From positions 1 through 64,000 of the forward strand of contig NZ_JAETGO010000068.1 in the NCBI RefSeq assembly GCF_016765695.1: a DNA stretch of 64,000 bases. The letters are read 5' to 3'. Shown in pieces: positions 1 to 8,932 of this stretch; positions within the stretch are counted from its first letter, which is position 1; every line of letters begins with the position of its first letter. The notes beneath the pieces are model-generated. The model was not told the DNA's origin and made no database searches. It worked only from the letters and a program-made list of their open reading frames with translations. The position numbers and the translations under genes are program-made. Source of the DNA: Sporosalibacterium faouarense (GTDB taxonomy: Bacteria; Bacillota; Clostridia; Tissierellales; VENL01).

Positions 1-100
1 TTGAAATAAATTGTATTACATGTGTTTAATTTATCTCTACGTTGTTTAATTTTCAAAGACCATCTTCAATCTTTTATCGCCGACTTGTTTGCTGTCGACT
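1..100 (-). other. rRNA operon leader (16S rRNA lies just outside)
   Basis: Read on the minus strand, this stretch begins just after the rrn promoter and contains GGTCTTTGAAAATTAAACAA (42-61), the boxA-like element typical of Firmicute 16S leaders. It then runs as AT-rich leader to the window edge. No 16S body is visible, so the gene itself must start beyond position 1. Bacillus also has an rRNA operon directly after lysS, which supports the reading. Confidence 0.72.
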
Positions 101-106
101 CTTAAT

Positions 107-135
107 ACTATAACAAATTCGATTAAGTTTGTCAA
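107..135 (-). promoter_or_regulatory. rrn promoter proximal to 16S (sigma-A)
   Basis: On the minus strand there is a perfect -35 TTGACA (130-135), a 17-base spacer and a -10 TATAGT (107-112). The initial transcript would start AAGAGTCGAC and fold a small GTCG/CGAC hairpin. This is the downstream member of a tandem pair that shares the same core. Confidence 0.85.
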
Positions 136-287
136 GGATTTTTTTAAAATGTTTTTTACAATTTACTATTCATCCTTTTTCCATCCTTTTTGAATCTGCC
201 AAATACAATGGTAGAAACCATTATATCTTTAATTTAAATAACTTCTATAGTTATCAAAAATCTTGTCGTTTCGTGACGACTCTTAAT

Positions 288-316
288 ACTATAGCACAAT
301 TATATTGCCCTGTCAA
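288..316 (-). promoter_or_regulatory. rrn promoter distal to 16S (sigma-A)
   Basis: On the minus strand there is a perfect -35 TTGACA (311-316), a 17-base spacer and TATAGT (288-293). The 17 bases from the -10 onward (TATAGTATTAAGAGTCG) are identical to the proximal promoter, so the two look like a duplicated promoter cassette about 180 bp apart. Tandem sigma-A promoters are usual for Firmicute rRNA operons. Confidence 0.85.
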
Positions 317-449
317 ATATTTTTTATACATTCTAAAAATAATTTATCTGAAAATCCGTAGAATATACCAAAGTATTATTCGCTTTCCATTATATATTAT
401 TATTTTGCTCTTTTTCAATATGATTTTTAATTTTATTAAAAACATGACA

Positions 450-476
450 GAAGTCATAGGAGACCCCTATGACTTC
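450..476 (-). terminator. Intrinsic terminator of greA-lysS
   Basis: There is an 11-bp perfect stem (GAAGTCATAGG with CCTATGACTTC) and a 5-base loop. On the minus strand it is followed by a T-rich tract. It sits about 30 bp past the lysS stop and isolates lysS from the rrn promoters. Confidence 0.85.
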
Positions 477-507
477 AAGTTATATTTTTGTATATTTACA
501 TATGATA

Positions 508-1986
508 TTATTTGCTATCTATAGGTTTCATCGTTGGGAATAATATTACATCCCTAATAGATGGCGAATCAGTTAAAACCATAATCAACCTATCTATTCC
601 AATGCCTAAACCACCAGTCGGTGGTAACCCTACTTCTAGAGCATTAACAAAGTCAAGATCCATCATATGAGCTTCTTCATCTCCAGCTTCCCTTTGCTTA
701 AGCTGTTCTTCAAATCTCTCTTTTTGATCTACTGGATCATTAAGCTCTGAGAATGCATTAGCAATTTCCCAAGTATTGATAAAAGCTTCAAATCTTTTAG
801 TTCTTCTTGGATCATCTGGATCACGCTTAGCTAATGGTGATACTTCCACTGGATGATGTGTAATAAATGTAGGTTGAACTAGATGTTCTTCAACATATTC
901 TTCAAATAAAGCGTTTATAACATGACCTCTCTTCATACCTTGCTTAACTTCGATATGTTTCTCCTTAGCAACTTTTAACGCCTCTTCATCTGTTTCTATT
1001 TCATTAAAATCAATTCCTACATATTCTTTTACCGCATCTTCCATGCTTAATCTTTTCCAAGGTGGAGTTAAGTCTATTTCTTGACCTTGATAACTAACCT
1101 TAGTTGTACCTAATGCTTTTTCAGCTGCATAGGCAACAACATTTTCAGTAATTTCCATCATATCATTGAAATCAGCATATGCTTGATATAATTCAATTGC
1201 AGTATACTCTGGATTGTGTTTAATTGACATACCTTCATTTCTAAACATTCTTCCCATTTCATATACTCTGTCAAATCCACCTACAATTAACCTCTTTAAA
1301 TATAACTCATTTGCAATTCTTAAATACATATCTATATCTAAAGTATTATGATGAGTAATAAATGGTCTAGCAGATGCCCCTCCAGCTATGGTGTTTAATA
1401 TTGGAGTATCCACCTCAATAAAATCTCTTTGATCTAAAAACTCTTTTATGGCTTTAATAATTTTAGATCTCTTTATAAAAGTATCTTTTACATCTGGATT
1501 TACTATTAAATCAACATATCTCTGTCTATATCTTAAATCTGGATCTTTTAATCCATGCCATTTCTCTGGTAGTATCTGTAGAGATTTGCTAAGTAATGTT
1601 ACTTCTTTGGCTCTTATAGAAATTTCTCCTCTTTTAGTTTTAAAAACTTCACCCTTAACACCAATGATATCTCCTAAGTCATAAGTTTTTAAATCCTCAT
1701 AGACTTCCTCACCTAGTAGATTAACCTTGGCAAACATTTGGATTCTACCTTCATTATCTTGTATATCATAGAATCCAACTTTTCCTTGTCCTCTTTTGGA
1801 CATAATTCTTCCAGCTATACTTACTTCCTTGCCTTCCATTTCTTCAAAATTATCTTCAATATATTGACTCTTATGGGTTACATCGTACTTCTCAATTTTA
1901 AATGGATCTTTTCCCTGCTCTCTTAATTTCTGTAATTTCTCTCTTCTCTGTATGAGCATTTCATTAAGATTATTCTCCTCACTCAT
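508..1986 (-). CDS. lysS: Lysyl-tRNA synthetase, class II
   Basis: LysS charges tRNA-Lys with lysine in the cytoplasm. The 492-residue length is normal for the class II enzyme. An N-terminal OB-fold anticodon-binding domain (about residues 55-135, starting [12 protein letters not shown]) is followed by the catalytic domain. Motif 2 is visible as [11 protein letters not shown] and motif 3 as [16 protein letters not shown] near the C-terminus. The ATG follows an AGGAGG at 8 bases. It lies 20 bp after greA and the two are almost certainly cotranscribed, as in many Firmicutes. No T-box is present upstream. Confidence 0.97.
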   Translation of the reverse strand: MSEENNLNEMLIQRREKLQKLREQGKDPFKIEKYDVTHKSQYIEDNFEEMEGKEVSIAGRIMSKRGQGKVGFYDIQDNEGRIQMFAKVNLLGEEVYEDLKTYDLGDIIGVKGEVFKTKRGEISIRAKEVTLLSKSLQILPEKWHGLKDPDLRYRQRYVDLIVNPDVKDTFIKRSKIIKAIKEFLDQRDFIEVDTPILNTIAGGASARPFITHHNTLDIDMYLRIANELYLKRLIVGGFDRVYEMGRMFRNEGMSIKHNPEYTAIELYQAYADFNDMMEITENVVAYAAEKALGTTKVSYQGQEIDLTPPWKRLSMEDAVKEYVGIDFNEIETDEEALKVAKEKHIEVKQGMKRGHVINALFEEYVEEHLVQPTFITHHPVEVSPLAKRDPDDPRRTKRFEAFINTWEIANAFSELNDPVDQKERFEEQLKQREAGDEEAHMMDLDFVNALEVGLPPTGGLGIGIDRLIMVLTDSPSIRDVILFPTMKPIDSK

Positions 1987-2006
1987 CTTTTGATACCTCC
2001 TATTAA

Positions 2007-2483
2007 CTATCTACTTATATTTAGCACCTCGTATTCAATAACTCCATCAGGCACTTGAACTTCTACTACTTCTCCAATTTTTTTGCCTAACAAAGCTCTA
2101 CCTACAGGTGATTCATTAGAAATCTTAGCCTCATAAGGATCAGCTTCTGCTGAACCAACTATTGTATACTCAATTTCTTCATCAAATTCTTTATCCTTTA
2201 CTTTAACTTTTGAACCAACACTAACTATATCTGATGGGATGTCTTCATCATCAATAATTCTAGCGTTTCTAAGCATCTTTTCTAATTTTGCTATTCTTTC
2301 TTCTAATTGGGCCTGCTCATTCTTAGCCTCATCATATTCTGAATTCTCACTTATATCACCAAAGGCTAAGGCTTCCTTAATCCTTTGGGCAACTTCTTTT
2401 CTTTTAACTGTTTTCAGTTCATCAAGTTCATCCTCAATTTTCTTTAGTCCTTCTGCCGTAAGTAAATACTCTTTCTCAGTCAC
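2007..2483 (-). CDS. greA: Transcription elongation factor GreA
   Basis: GreA enters the RNA polymerase secondary channel and stimulates transcript cleavage in backtracked complexes. The 158-residue protein has the N-terminal coiled coil (residues 10-75, with the acidic tip region [15 protein letters not shown]) and the C-terminal FKBP-like domain (VGSKVKVKD to the end). The length is standard. The start is GTG, preceded by GGAGAGAGG. It is the first gene of the greA-lysS unit. Confidence 0.96.
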   Translation of the reverse strand: MTEKEYLLTAEGLKKIEDELDELKTVKRKEVAQRIKEALAFGDISENSEYDEAKNEQAQLEERIAKLEKMLRNARIIDDEDIPSDIVSVGSKVKVKDKEFDEEIEYTIVGSAEADPYEAKISNESPVGRALLGKKIGEVVEVQVPDGVIEYEVLNISR

Positions 2484-2523
2484 TTAACCTCTCTCCTTTT
2501 CATTCATTTTGAAAATATTTAGA

Positions 2524-2551
2524 ATTATACCAATAGCTAAAATATTGTCTC
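2524..2551 (-). promoter_or_regulatory. Probable sigma-A promoter of greA-lysS
   Basis: On the minus strand there is an extended -10 TGGTATAAT (TATAAT at 2524-2529) with a weak -35 GAGACA (2546-2551) at 16 bases. It lies about 40 bp before the greA start and after the stem-loop that closes the upstream gene. Confidence 0.6.
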
Positions 2552-2604
2552 CCTATATTTATGTCCCATCTAAAGATGTGTTTATAAGCTTTTTACTTTA
2601 AATA

Positions 2605-2634
2605 ATAAGCACCATAATTACCTACGGTGCTTAT
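2605..2634 (-). terminator. Stem-loop after the 335-residue gene
   Basis: There is a 9-bp perfect stem (ATAAGCACC with GGTGCTTAT) and a 12-base loop. The tract that follows on the minus strand is AT-rich but only weakly T-rich, so termination may be partial. Confidence 0.5.
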
Positions 2635-2702
2635 CCGTCATTATATGTTACCTATTTTAATTTAGTAAACTTTTATTGTCAAGAGTTTATCTTCGTAAAA
2701 TA

Positions 2703-3710
2703 CTAATATTTTACATAAAAATTTGCAGCCTTTTTTTTACTAGAAAGAAATAAGTCACAAGCTTGTTCTACTGTATATACTTTATCCCCAACCCTAATCT
2801 TTTTTAAATCTTCTATATATATTTCTTTTCCCAATCCTAAGTAAAAATTTGAAGATAATTCTTCTTTCAATTGAAATTCACTATTGCTACAATTAATTTG
2901 CTTTGAGTTTCTTAATATGAAATCACTAATAACTAGTACATCTCTTCTCTTCTGTCTAATCCTATAACTTAAATCTTTGTTTGTACTTATATCGAATACT
3001 ATAGTTTTTTTCATAATATCAGATACTCTAATATTAGGGTTTTCATCAAAATTAATAATGAAGTCATATCCACCTAAGCTATTATTCATACTAGTTATCA
3101 TATGTATAGACAATCCAGTTTCAATTAAAGCCTCATTATGTATTTGATTCATATATTCTTCGTTATTTCCTATTAAGCTTATATACTTACTTTCTTTTGC
3201 TAAGTCTAATATGATTTTTCTAGTAGCTTCATTATCTTTTCCAATTATTAGCACTTCTTTTTCATTTGTATTAATATTAGCTTCTTTAGACACTTTTGAA
3301 ATAGCTTCATATAATAGTTTTAATAACACTTCTCTACCATTAGGAATCGAGAGATTATATTCTCCTTCTATTTCTTTAATCATATCCTTTTCTAATATAT
3401 AATACTCATCAAAAAGAATTCTATTTATATTATTTTCTTCAATAGTTTTTATACCTGAGATAATTCTATTTATAGAATCTCCATCGATTTTCTTTTTATC
3501 CATTAGTGAAATCCCTAAACCATAGCCACAAGGTTCCTTTTGATCCTTTAAATAATATTCACACACAACTTTAGGACTTATTTTCCCCTCAAACTTAAAC
3601 AATAGCTTATTAGGTAAAAATCTAAACTTTGTTGTTGCAATATACTTATTATATTGTATAGGATTTAAAATATAAAGGAATTCACCCAGACATTCTTCCC
3701 CTCCTTTCAT
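2703..3710 (-). CDS. Uncharacterised protein with a Rossmann-like C-terminal half
   Basis: I do not recognise this 335-residue protein. The N-terminal part (about 1-125) has no motif I can name. Residues about 150-240 read like a nucleotide-binding alpha/beta fold: a hydrophobic strand (KEVLIIGKDNEATRK), a helix, a second strand ending ISLIGNN, and later DFIINFDENPN and KKTIVFDIS. The glycine-rich loop is degenerate (GKDNEA), so cofactor binding is uncertain. There are no signal peptide or membrane segments. The ATG has AGGTG six bases upstream; the GGAGGGG just inside the gene is coding sequence. It stands alone between dusB and greA with its own stem-loop. Confidence 0.75.
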   Translation of the reverse strand: MKGGEECLGEFLYILNPIQYNKYIATTKFRFLPNKLLFKFEGKISPKVVCEYYLKDQKEPCGYGLGISLMDKKKIDGDSINRIISGIKTIEENNINRILFDEYYILEKDMIKEIEGEYNLSIPNGREVLLKLLYEAISKVSKEANINTNEKEVLIIGKDNEATRKIILDLAKESKYISLIGNNEEYMNQIHNEALIETGLSIHMITSMNNSLGGYDFIINFDENPNIRVSDIMKKTIVFDISTNKDLSYRIRQKRRDVLVISDFILRNSKQINCSNSEFQLKEELSSNFYLGLGKEIYIEDLKKIRVGDKVYTVEQACDLFLSSKKKAANFYVKY

Positions 3711-3821
3711 AGATTACACCTAAATGTATTATGTATTATATGATTATCATTAAATTTGTATGACTATCATTAGAAATTTTCTCTTCTATCTAACATTATT
3801 GAATATAATTAAACACTACGA

Positions 3822-4799
3822 TTAATTAGGTTCAATCTTTTCTAAGTATTGATTAAGTACATCCACCAGTTCAGACTTCTCTGATATTGAATTAATATTA
3901 TTTCTCATTTCTGCTGAATATTTCATACCTTTAATATACCAAGCAATATGCTTTCTCATCTCCTTAACTGCTACAAACTCTTTCTTTATAGAAGTAATCA
4001 TATCTAGATGTTTTAAAGCCATTTCTATTCGCTCTTTATTACTTGGTTCTGGTAAGCTCTTATTATCTTTAATTAACCCTACTGTTCTTTTAAATATCCA
4101 GGGGTTTCCTCTACATCCCCTACCAATCATAATTCCATCGCAGCCAGTATATTCTATCATTTTCTTACCATCTTCAGGTGTAAATATATCTCCGTTACCT
4201 ATCACAGGTATTGACACTTGTTCCTTAACATTCTTAATGATATTCCAATCTGCTGTTCCACTATAAAATTCTTCTCGAGTCCTACCATGGATTGCTACGG
4301 CAGCTCCTCCTGATTGCTCCCCTATCTTAGCAATTTCTATGGCATTTATACTATTGTCATCCCATCCTTTTCTTATCTTAAAAGTTACTGGCTTATTAGA
4401 TACCTTAACCATAGCTTTAATTATCTTGCCAACCAAATTTGGATTTTTCATTAATGCACTTCCGTCACCATTTTTGACTATCTTAGGAGTAGGACAACCC
4501 ATATTTATATCAATAATATCTATATCTTCTCGATTATTTAGATGCTCATATACCACCTTAGACATTATATCTGGATCAGAACCAAAAACTTGTAAAGAAA
4601 TTGGTCTTTCTCCTTCTGATACCCGCATTAGTCGTTCTGTTTTTTCATCATTATAATATAATCCCTTACTACTTACCATTTCAGTATAAACTAGCCCAGC
4701 GCCCATTTCCTTGCATATTATTCTATAGGACATGTCAGATATTCCTGCCATAGGGGCTAAAAAGACATTGTTATCTAAAGTAATATTTCCTATTTTCAT
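3822..4799 (-). CDS. dusB: tRNA-dihydrouridine synthase (DusB family)
   Basis: This FMN- and NADPH-dependent enzyme reduces uridine to dihydrouridine in the tRNA D-loop. The 325-residue protein starts with the FMN-site signature LAPMAGISD. It carries the catalytic cysteine in NMGCPTPK (about residue 100), the IHGRTREEFYSG segment, and GNGDIFTPEDG with GIMIGRGCRGNPW for phosphate binding. The C-terminal helical tRNA-binding domain covers about 240-325. The ATG follows a GAGGAAGTGAGG ribosome site. In Bacillus the homologue also lies between coaX and lysS. Confidence 0.95.
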   Translation of the reverse strand: MKIGNITLDNNVFLAPMAGISDMSYRIICKEMGAGLVYTEMVSSKGLYYNDEKTERLMRVSEGERPISLQVFGSDPDIMSKVVYEHLNNREDIDIIDINMGCPTPKIVKNGDGSALMKNPNLVGKIIKAMVKVSNKPVTFKIRKGWDDNSINAIEIAKIGEQSGGAAVAIHGRTREEFYSGTADWNIIKNVKEQVSIPVIGNGDIFTPEDGKKMIEYTGCDGIMIGRGCRGNPWIFKRTVGLIKDNKSLPEPSNKERIEMALKHLDMITSIKKEFVAVKEMRKHIAWYIKGMKYSAEMRNNINSISEKSELVDVLNQYLEKIEPN

Positions 4800-4990
4800 T
4801 CCTCACTTCCTCTCTTTAGTTCTTATCAGTTAAGAAATTTCGCAATTAATTTTTAAGCTGCATTGTATAGAATTCTGATTCATAACTTCCTAGAAAAATT
4901 AAAGTTTGAGCTATCCTATTAGAACAGTTAATCTTGATTAGCACTATATATTATTATTTATCTCCTATTTTATATTCGCATTTACGCTAA

Positions 4991-5025
4991 TCGAAAAAAC
5001 AAGTAGCAACTAAGGCTACTTGTTT
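4991..5025 (-). terminator. Intrinsic terminator overlapping the coaX stop
   Basis: There is an 11-bp stem (AAACAAGTAGC with GCTACTTGTTT) and a 7-base loop, followed by six T on the minus strand. The coaX stop codon is inside the 5' arm, an economical arrangement repeated at several genes in this window. Confidence 0.88.
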
Positions 5026-5783
5026 CTTTCGTATATTAACCTTAGTCCTTCTAAGGTGAGTAGTTTATCAACTTTTGTTATTGTCTCGGTCTCACTAGCT
5101 ATAAGGGTAGCTAATCCACCTGTAGCAACAACCTCTTTAACTTCCCCTTCAATTTCTCCCTTCATTCTACTTACTATAGAATCGACTGAACCTGCATATC
5201 CATATACTAGTCCAGACTGTATACTAGCTACTGTATTCTTGCCGATTACACTCTTAGGAGTAGTTAACTCAACCTTAGGTAATTTAGCTGTCCTTTGAGA
5301 CAAAGCATCACTAGATATTTTAATACCTGGTGTTATGACTCCCCCTTGGTAGTTTCCATTTTTAGTTATTGCGCAAAATGTCGTGGCAGTACCGAAGTCC
5401 ACTACTATTATAGGACCACCATATTTTTCATAAGCTGAAATAGCATTTACAATTCTATCAGCACCTAATTCTTTAGGATTATTTATCATAATATTCATTC
5501 CAGTTTTTATACCAGGCCCAACTATTAAAGGCTCCTTATCACAGTACTTAATAGTCATAGCTTGCAATGAATACATAAGTGATGGTACAACGGAAGATAT
5601 AACTACTGCTTCTACGTCCAAAAGGTCTAATCCACTGTATCTAAATAATTCATTTATTAAAACTCCATATTCATCAGAGGTTTTATTCTTATCTGTGGAA
5701 ACTCGCCAAAACTTTATGAGTTCTTTACCTTTATAAACACCCAAAACTATATTTGTATTCCCTACATCAAATACTAAAATCAA
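5016..5783 (-). CDS. coaX: Type III pantothenate kinase
   Basis: CoaX phosphorylates pantothenate in the first step of coenzyme A synthesis. It belongs to the ASKHA fold, is not feedback-inhibited by CoA and needs a monovalent cation. Motifs are DVGNTN at the N-terminus (phosphate 1), GADRIVNA, the second phosphate motif [10 protein letters not shown] and the adenosine loop ATGGLA. I prefer a TTG start, giving [11 protein letters not shown], because AGAAGGTG lies six bases upstream. A GTG three codons earlier falls inside that ribosome site. It is cotranscribed with the upstream S-component gene and closed by a terminator. Confidence 0.93.
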   Translation of the reverse strand: MILVFDVGNTNIVLGVYKGKELIKFWRVSTDKNKTSDEYGVLINELFRYSGLDLLDVEAVVISSVVPSLMYSLQAMTIKYCDKEPLIVGPGIKTGMNIMINNPKELGADRIVNAISAYEKYGGPIIVVDFGTATTFCAITKNGNYQGGVITPGIKISSDALSQRTAKLPKVELTTPKSVIGKNTVASIQSGLVYGYAGSVDSIVSRMKGEIEGEVKEVVATGGLATLIASETETITKVDKLLTLEGLRLIYERNK

Positions 5784-5824
5784 ACAGTTCACCTTCTTAT
5801 CATATATTAAAGTAATTAACCTTC

Positions 5825-6595
5825 TTAAACCTTTTTCTTTATAGCCATAACTACACTAGTTACTATAAGCATCGCCACAATCGTTTCTGGAATACCATTA
5901 GCTATCCCTACTCCAATTATTGCTTTTCCTACCTTTGTAATATCTCCACCTATTTTTTCTACAAACCATCTACCATATAATATATAAACCATACCTAGAA
6001 CACCGACTGTATTTGTTAGTGTTCCTAAAGCTGCAGATATTACAACCTCTAAGGCTTGATTTTTAAGTTTCTTATAGGATAGTATCCCAATAAGTATTGC
6101 TAATATTATTAACCCTAAAGTCAAGAAAAGTGACCATATTCCTAAATCACCTTGGGTATACTTATTTATTTGGGACATTAAAGTTCTAGTTAAGAAATAT
6201 AGTGTTCCACCCCAAATAAGCACTAATGTAACCTTAGAAGTCTTTCTACCAAGTCTTTTAAAAAGAGCGTAGGAATAAAATGCACTTATTCCAATTAAGA
6301 CTCTTGGCAATATAGATACTAGTGGATTATAGAATACTGGTGATATTACTGTAGGTGCCGTAAAGGCCCTAATCAAACTAAATATCCCAAATATCAATCC
6401 AACCATAGCTCCAACTATAGGACCTTCAATTATTGCTCCTATAATCACTGGAATATGCATTATAGTTGCGTTAGTGGGTCCTACTGGTATGAACCCCAAG
6501 GGAGTTAATCCCAATAACATTGATATACCCCCAAGTACACCTATAATTGCCATTTTCCTAGTTGAAAGAGCTCTCTCTTTCTTTCCATTATTCAT
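5825..6595 (-). CDS. ECF transporter S-component, probably for pantothenate
   Basis: This 256-residue integral membrane protein has about six hydrophobic segments. It has the features of ECF-type substrate-binding subunits: a short cytoplasmic N-terminus with [13 protein letters not shown] preceding the first helix, and a G-rich loop [20 protein letters not shown]. Such proteins need a shared EcfAA'T energising module, which is not in this window. The gene lies 41 bp upstream of coaX in the same orientation, so pantothenate is the likely substrate (context inference, PanT-like). The ribosome site is GGAGGGATG. Confidence 0.8.
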   Translation of the reverse strand: MNNGKKERALSTRKMAIIGVLGGISMLLGLTPLGFIPVGPTNATIMHIPVIIGAIIEGPIVGAMVGLIFGIFSLIRAFTAPTVISPVFYNPLVSILPRVLIGISAFYSYALFKRLGRKTSKVTLVLIWGGTLYFLTRTLMSQINKYTQGDLGIWSLFLTLGLIILAILIGILSYKKLKNQALEVVISAALGTLTNTVGVLGMVYILYGRWFVEKIGGDITKVGKAIIGVGIANGIPETIVAMLIVTSVVMAIKKKV

Positions 6596-6733
6596 TTTCC
6601 ATCCCTCCGTTCTAATCCCTTATTAGGGTATCAGACGATTTTTTTATCTATTATTAAAATAGTCTAGCTCAAAAATGATACTAGCTTATTCTTTACTAAT
6701 TTTAACAGTTATACTTTTCTAGTGCAATACCTA

Positions 6734-7702
6734 TTACAATTTTTTTAAGTCTTTCCATGATGGTATTGCCCCATAACCATCTGCTGATTTAGCTCCATTT
6801 GATATAGCCATAGATACAGCCTCTGATGCCAAAGTCCCTACTAAGTTTATGTCTATTTCCACTTCTCCCGTTGAAATGGCAAATATAGTATCTCCATCTA
6901 GCATAGTATGTATAGGATTGATAGATCTAGCTAGTCCATTTTGCCCTAGTTGAGCCACTTTATTTGCTTCAGCTTTAGTAAGCTTAGCATTAGTGGCTAC
7001 CACGCCTATAGTAGTATTTTGACCACTAAAATTAAGCTTATCTTTATTTTTCATTATTTCATAAGTATTTATAAACTGATTATCTTTTTTATTTATCGCT
7101 CCTATAAGCTGCTCATTGGATTTATAGTCAAATACATCGCCAAAGCAATTTACAACTACTAAAGCACCTACCCATAAATCTCCTATATTTAAGCTTGCAG
7201 TTCCAAGACCCGATTTCATTACACTTTTCTCTCCTAATATCTTACCTACTGTAGCCCCTAATCCACAACCTATATTCCCCTGTCTAGTTTCTTCGCTGGT
7301 AGCGTTTCTACAAGCTTCATATCCCATTTTATAATCTGGTCTTACTCGATAGTCCCCAATGGTAAGATCAAAAATTACTGCACTAGTTACTATTGGAACC
7401 TTAGTTACTCCAACATCAAATCCTATATCATTTTCTTCTAGGAAAGCCATAGCTCCCGATGCTGCGTCTAATCCAAATGCGCTTCCTCCTGCAAGGACAA
7501 CTGCATGAATTTTATCAATCATATTTTCTGGTCTCAATAAATCTGTTTCCCGAGTGCCTGGAGCTCCACCTCTAACATCAACACCTGCAGTGGCACCTTT
7601 ATCACAAATGATTGCTGTACACCCTGTCATAGCATCATTATTCTGTGCGTGGCCTACTTTTATTCCCTGTACATCTGTTATACTTCCTTTATACATATCC
7701 AT
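6734..7702 (-). CDS. P1-family (S58/DmpA-NylC type) N-terminal nucleophile amidase
   Basis: Members of this family are made as one chain that cuts itself to expose an N-terminal Ser or Thr nucleophile, and they act as aminopeptidases or amide hydrolases. The 322-residue protein has the family start (ITDVQGIKVGHAQ), the glycine-rich core VLAGGSAFGLDAASG, and QNTTIGVVATNAKLTKAE, where Asn229-Thr230 matches the self-cleavage pair of NylC-like enzymes. The ATG lies 14 bases inside the end of birA behind an AGGGGG site, so translation is probably coupled. The substrate is unknown; a peptide or lactam amide is plausible. Confidence 0.85.
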   Translation of the reverse strand: MDMYKGSITDVQGIKVGHAQNNDAMTGCTAIICDKGATAGVDVRGGAPGTRETDLLRPENMIDKIHAVVLAGGSAFGLDAASGAMAFLEENDIGFDVGVTKVPIVTSAVIFDLTIGDYRVRPDYKMGYEACRNATSEETRQGNIGCGLGATVGKILGEKSVMKSGLGTASLNIGDLWVGALVVVNCFGDVFDYKSNEQLIGAINKKDNQFINTYEIMKNKDKLNFSGQNTTIGVVATNAKLTKAEANKVAQLGQNGLARSINPIHTMLDGDTIFAISTGEVEIDINLVGTLASEAVSMAISNGAKSADGYGAIPSWKDLKKL

Positions 7703-8675
7703 TTATCCCCCTAACAGATATCTCTCCAGAAATTACTTTCTCTACTTCTCCATTTTCCTTTTCAATAATTAACTCACCATTCTCAGTTATATCTATTGCT
7801 TTACCTAGTTCTTCTTTATGTCTTGATATTATTCTTACTTGCTTCCCTAGAAGAATTGATGAATCTTTGCATATTTTTATTGACCTTTTTATACTATTCT
7901 CATCTATAAGCTCTTTATATAAATCCTCAAATCTATTAAGTATAGATGCAACTAGATGCTTTCTGTCTATTTCTTCTCTATGGTATTCCTTTAAGGATGT
8001 AGCTATCTTTCTAATATCATCAGGAAATTCTGTGGAATCTATGTTTGCATTTATACCTATACCCATAACTATATAATTTATAGTATTTAATTCTCCACTC
8101 ATTTCAGTTAATATACCACATACCTTCTTATTATTAAGAATAATGTCATTTGGCCATTTCACATAAGCTTCTATTCCCATGTCTCTAATTGCCTCACATA
8201 CTGCTGCTGCTCCTATTTGTGTTATTTTCGCAGCGTCAGTTGGATCTATGTCTGGCTTTAAGATTAATGACATCCAAATGCCCTTTCCTTTAGGAGATGT
8301 CCAATTCCTACCTAATCTTCCCTTCCCTGCAGTTTGCTCCTCTGCAATAATTACAGTACCCGCTTTTTCTTGTCGAGAAGCTAATTCCTTAGCATATGTA
8401 TTCGTTGAATCTATTGAATCAAAATGTATTATCTTATTCCCAATTATATTAGTATTCAATAGTCTATTTAGTTCTCCTTGTGTCAATATATCTGGTGATA
8501 CTTTAAGTCTATATCCCTTTCTGGAAACTGATTCTATATCATAACCTTCATCTCTAAGATGATTGATTACCTTCCAAACAGCAGTACGACTCACCCCTAG
8601 TATTTCACTCAACTTTTGCCCAGAAATAAAGCCTTTTTTATTTTCTTTAAGCATGTTAAGCACTTTTTCTTTCAT
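7689..8675 (-). CDS. birA: Bifunctional biotin-protein ligase / biotin repressor
   Basis: BirA activates biotin to biotinyl-AMP and attaches it to a lysine of carrier proteins. With the N-terminal helix-turn-helix it can also repress biotin genes. Residues 5-55 form the winged helix (SGQKLSEILGVSRTAVWKV), residues 84-260 the ligase core with AGKGRLGRNW (116-125) and YVKWPNDI, and the remainder the C-terminal SH3-like cap. At 328 residues it is full length. The nearest target is the biotin carrier subunit encoded 3 kb away. I found no typical BirA operator pair in this window. Confidence 0.95.
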   Translation of the reverse strand: MKEKVLNMLKENKKGFISGQKLSEILGVSRTAVWKVINHLRDEGYDIESVSRKGYRLKVSPDILTQGELNRLLNTNIIGNKIIHFDSIDSTNTYAKELASRQEKAGTVIIAEEQTAGKGRLGRNWTSPKGKGIWMSLILKPDIDPTDAAKITQIGAAAVCEAIRDMGIEAYVKWPNDIILNNKKVCGILTEMSGELNTINYIVMGIGINANIDSTEFPDDIRKIATSLKEYHREEIDRKHLVASILNRFEDLYKELIDENSIKRSIKICKDSSILLGKQVRIISRHKEELGKAIDITENGELIIEKENGEVEKVISGEISVRGINGYV

Positions 8676-8689
8676 AAAATTCCTCCTAA

Positions 8690-8707
8690 CTATACGCTAG
8701 TGTATAG
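8690..8707. promoter_or_regulatory. Inverted repeat just upstream of the birA ribosome site
   Basis: CTATAC and GTATAG flank a 6-base centre (GCTAGT), immediately 5' of the AGGAGGA site of birA. In the mRNA it could fold next to the ribosome site, and in DNA it could bind a dimer. It is not the TTGTTAAC-type BirA box. Function unknown. Confidence 0.35.
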
Positions 8708-8849
8708 GGATTTTAAATTTTTATCTTTTCTATATCAAAGCTTATCACCATAGTTCAAACATTTCAAGATTATATATTAAAATGTTCCATTATTCCTTTA
8801 TTTTGTAATGAACTTAATTATTACATACTTTACAAATTTAGTTTTTTAT

Positions 8850-8868
8850 TATACCATATAGGGGTATA
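8850..8868. promoter_or_regulatory. CsoR/CstR-like operator candidate
   Basis: On the minus strand this reads TATACCCCTATATGGTATA: arms TATACC and GGTATA around a 7-base centre. This resembles the ATACCCC-type operators bound by CsoR-family metal or persulfide sensors. It lies in the divergent birA/transporter spacer, 65-80 bp before the transporter start, where it would overlap or abut a promoter. No csoR-like gene is in the window. Confidence 0.45.
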
Positions 8869-8932
8869 TAGTATATGTGAGTTTGCGTATATTATATATA
8901 AAGAATTAATAATAAATTTGAGGAGTGGTATT

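Noticed and set aside
129-524. 131-codon plus-strand frame
   Set aside because: It runs through both rrn promoters and the lysS terminator, has no ribosome site and a low-complexity composition.
7645-8076. 143-codon plus-strand frame opposite birA
   Set aside because: It is antisense to the clear birA coding sequence, has no ribosome site and no recognisable domain.
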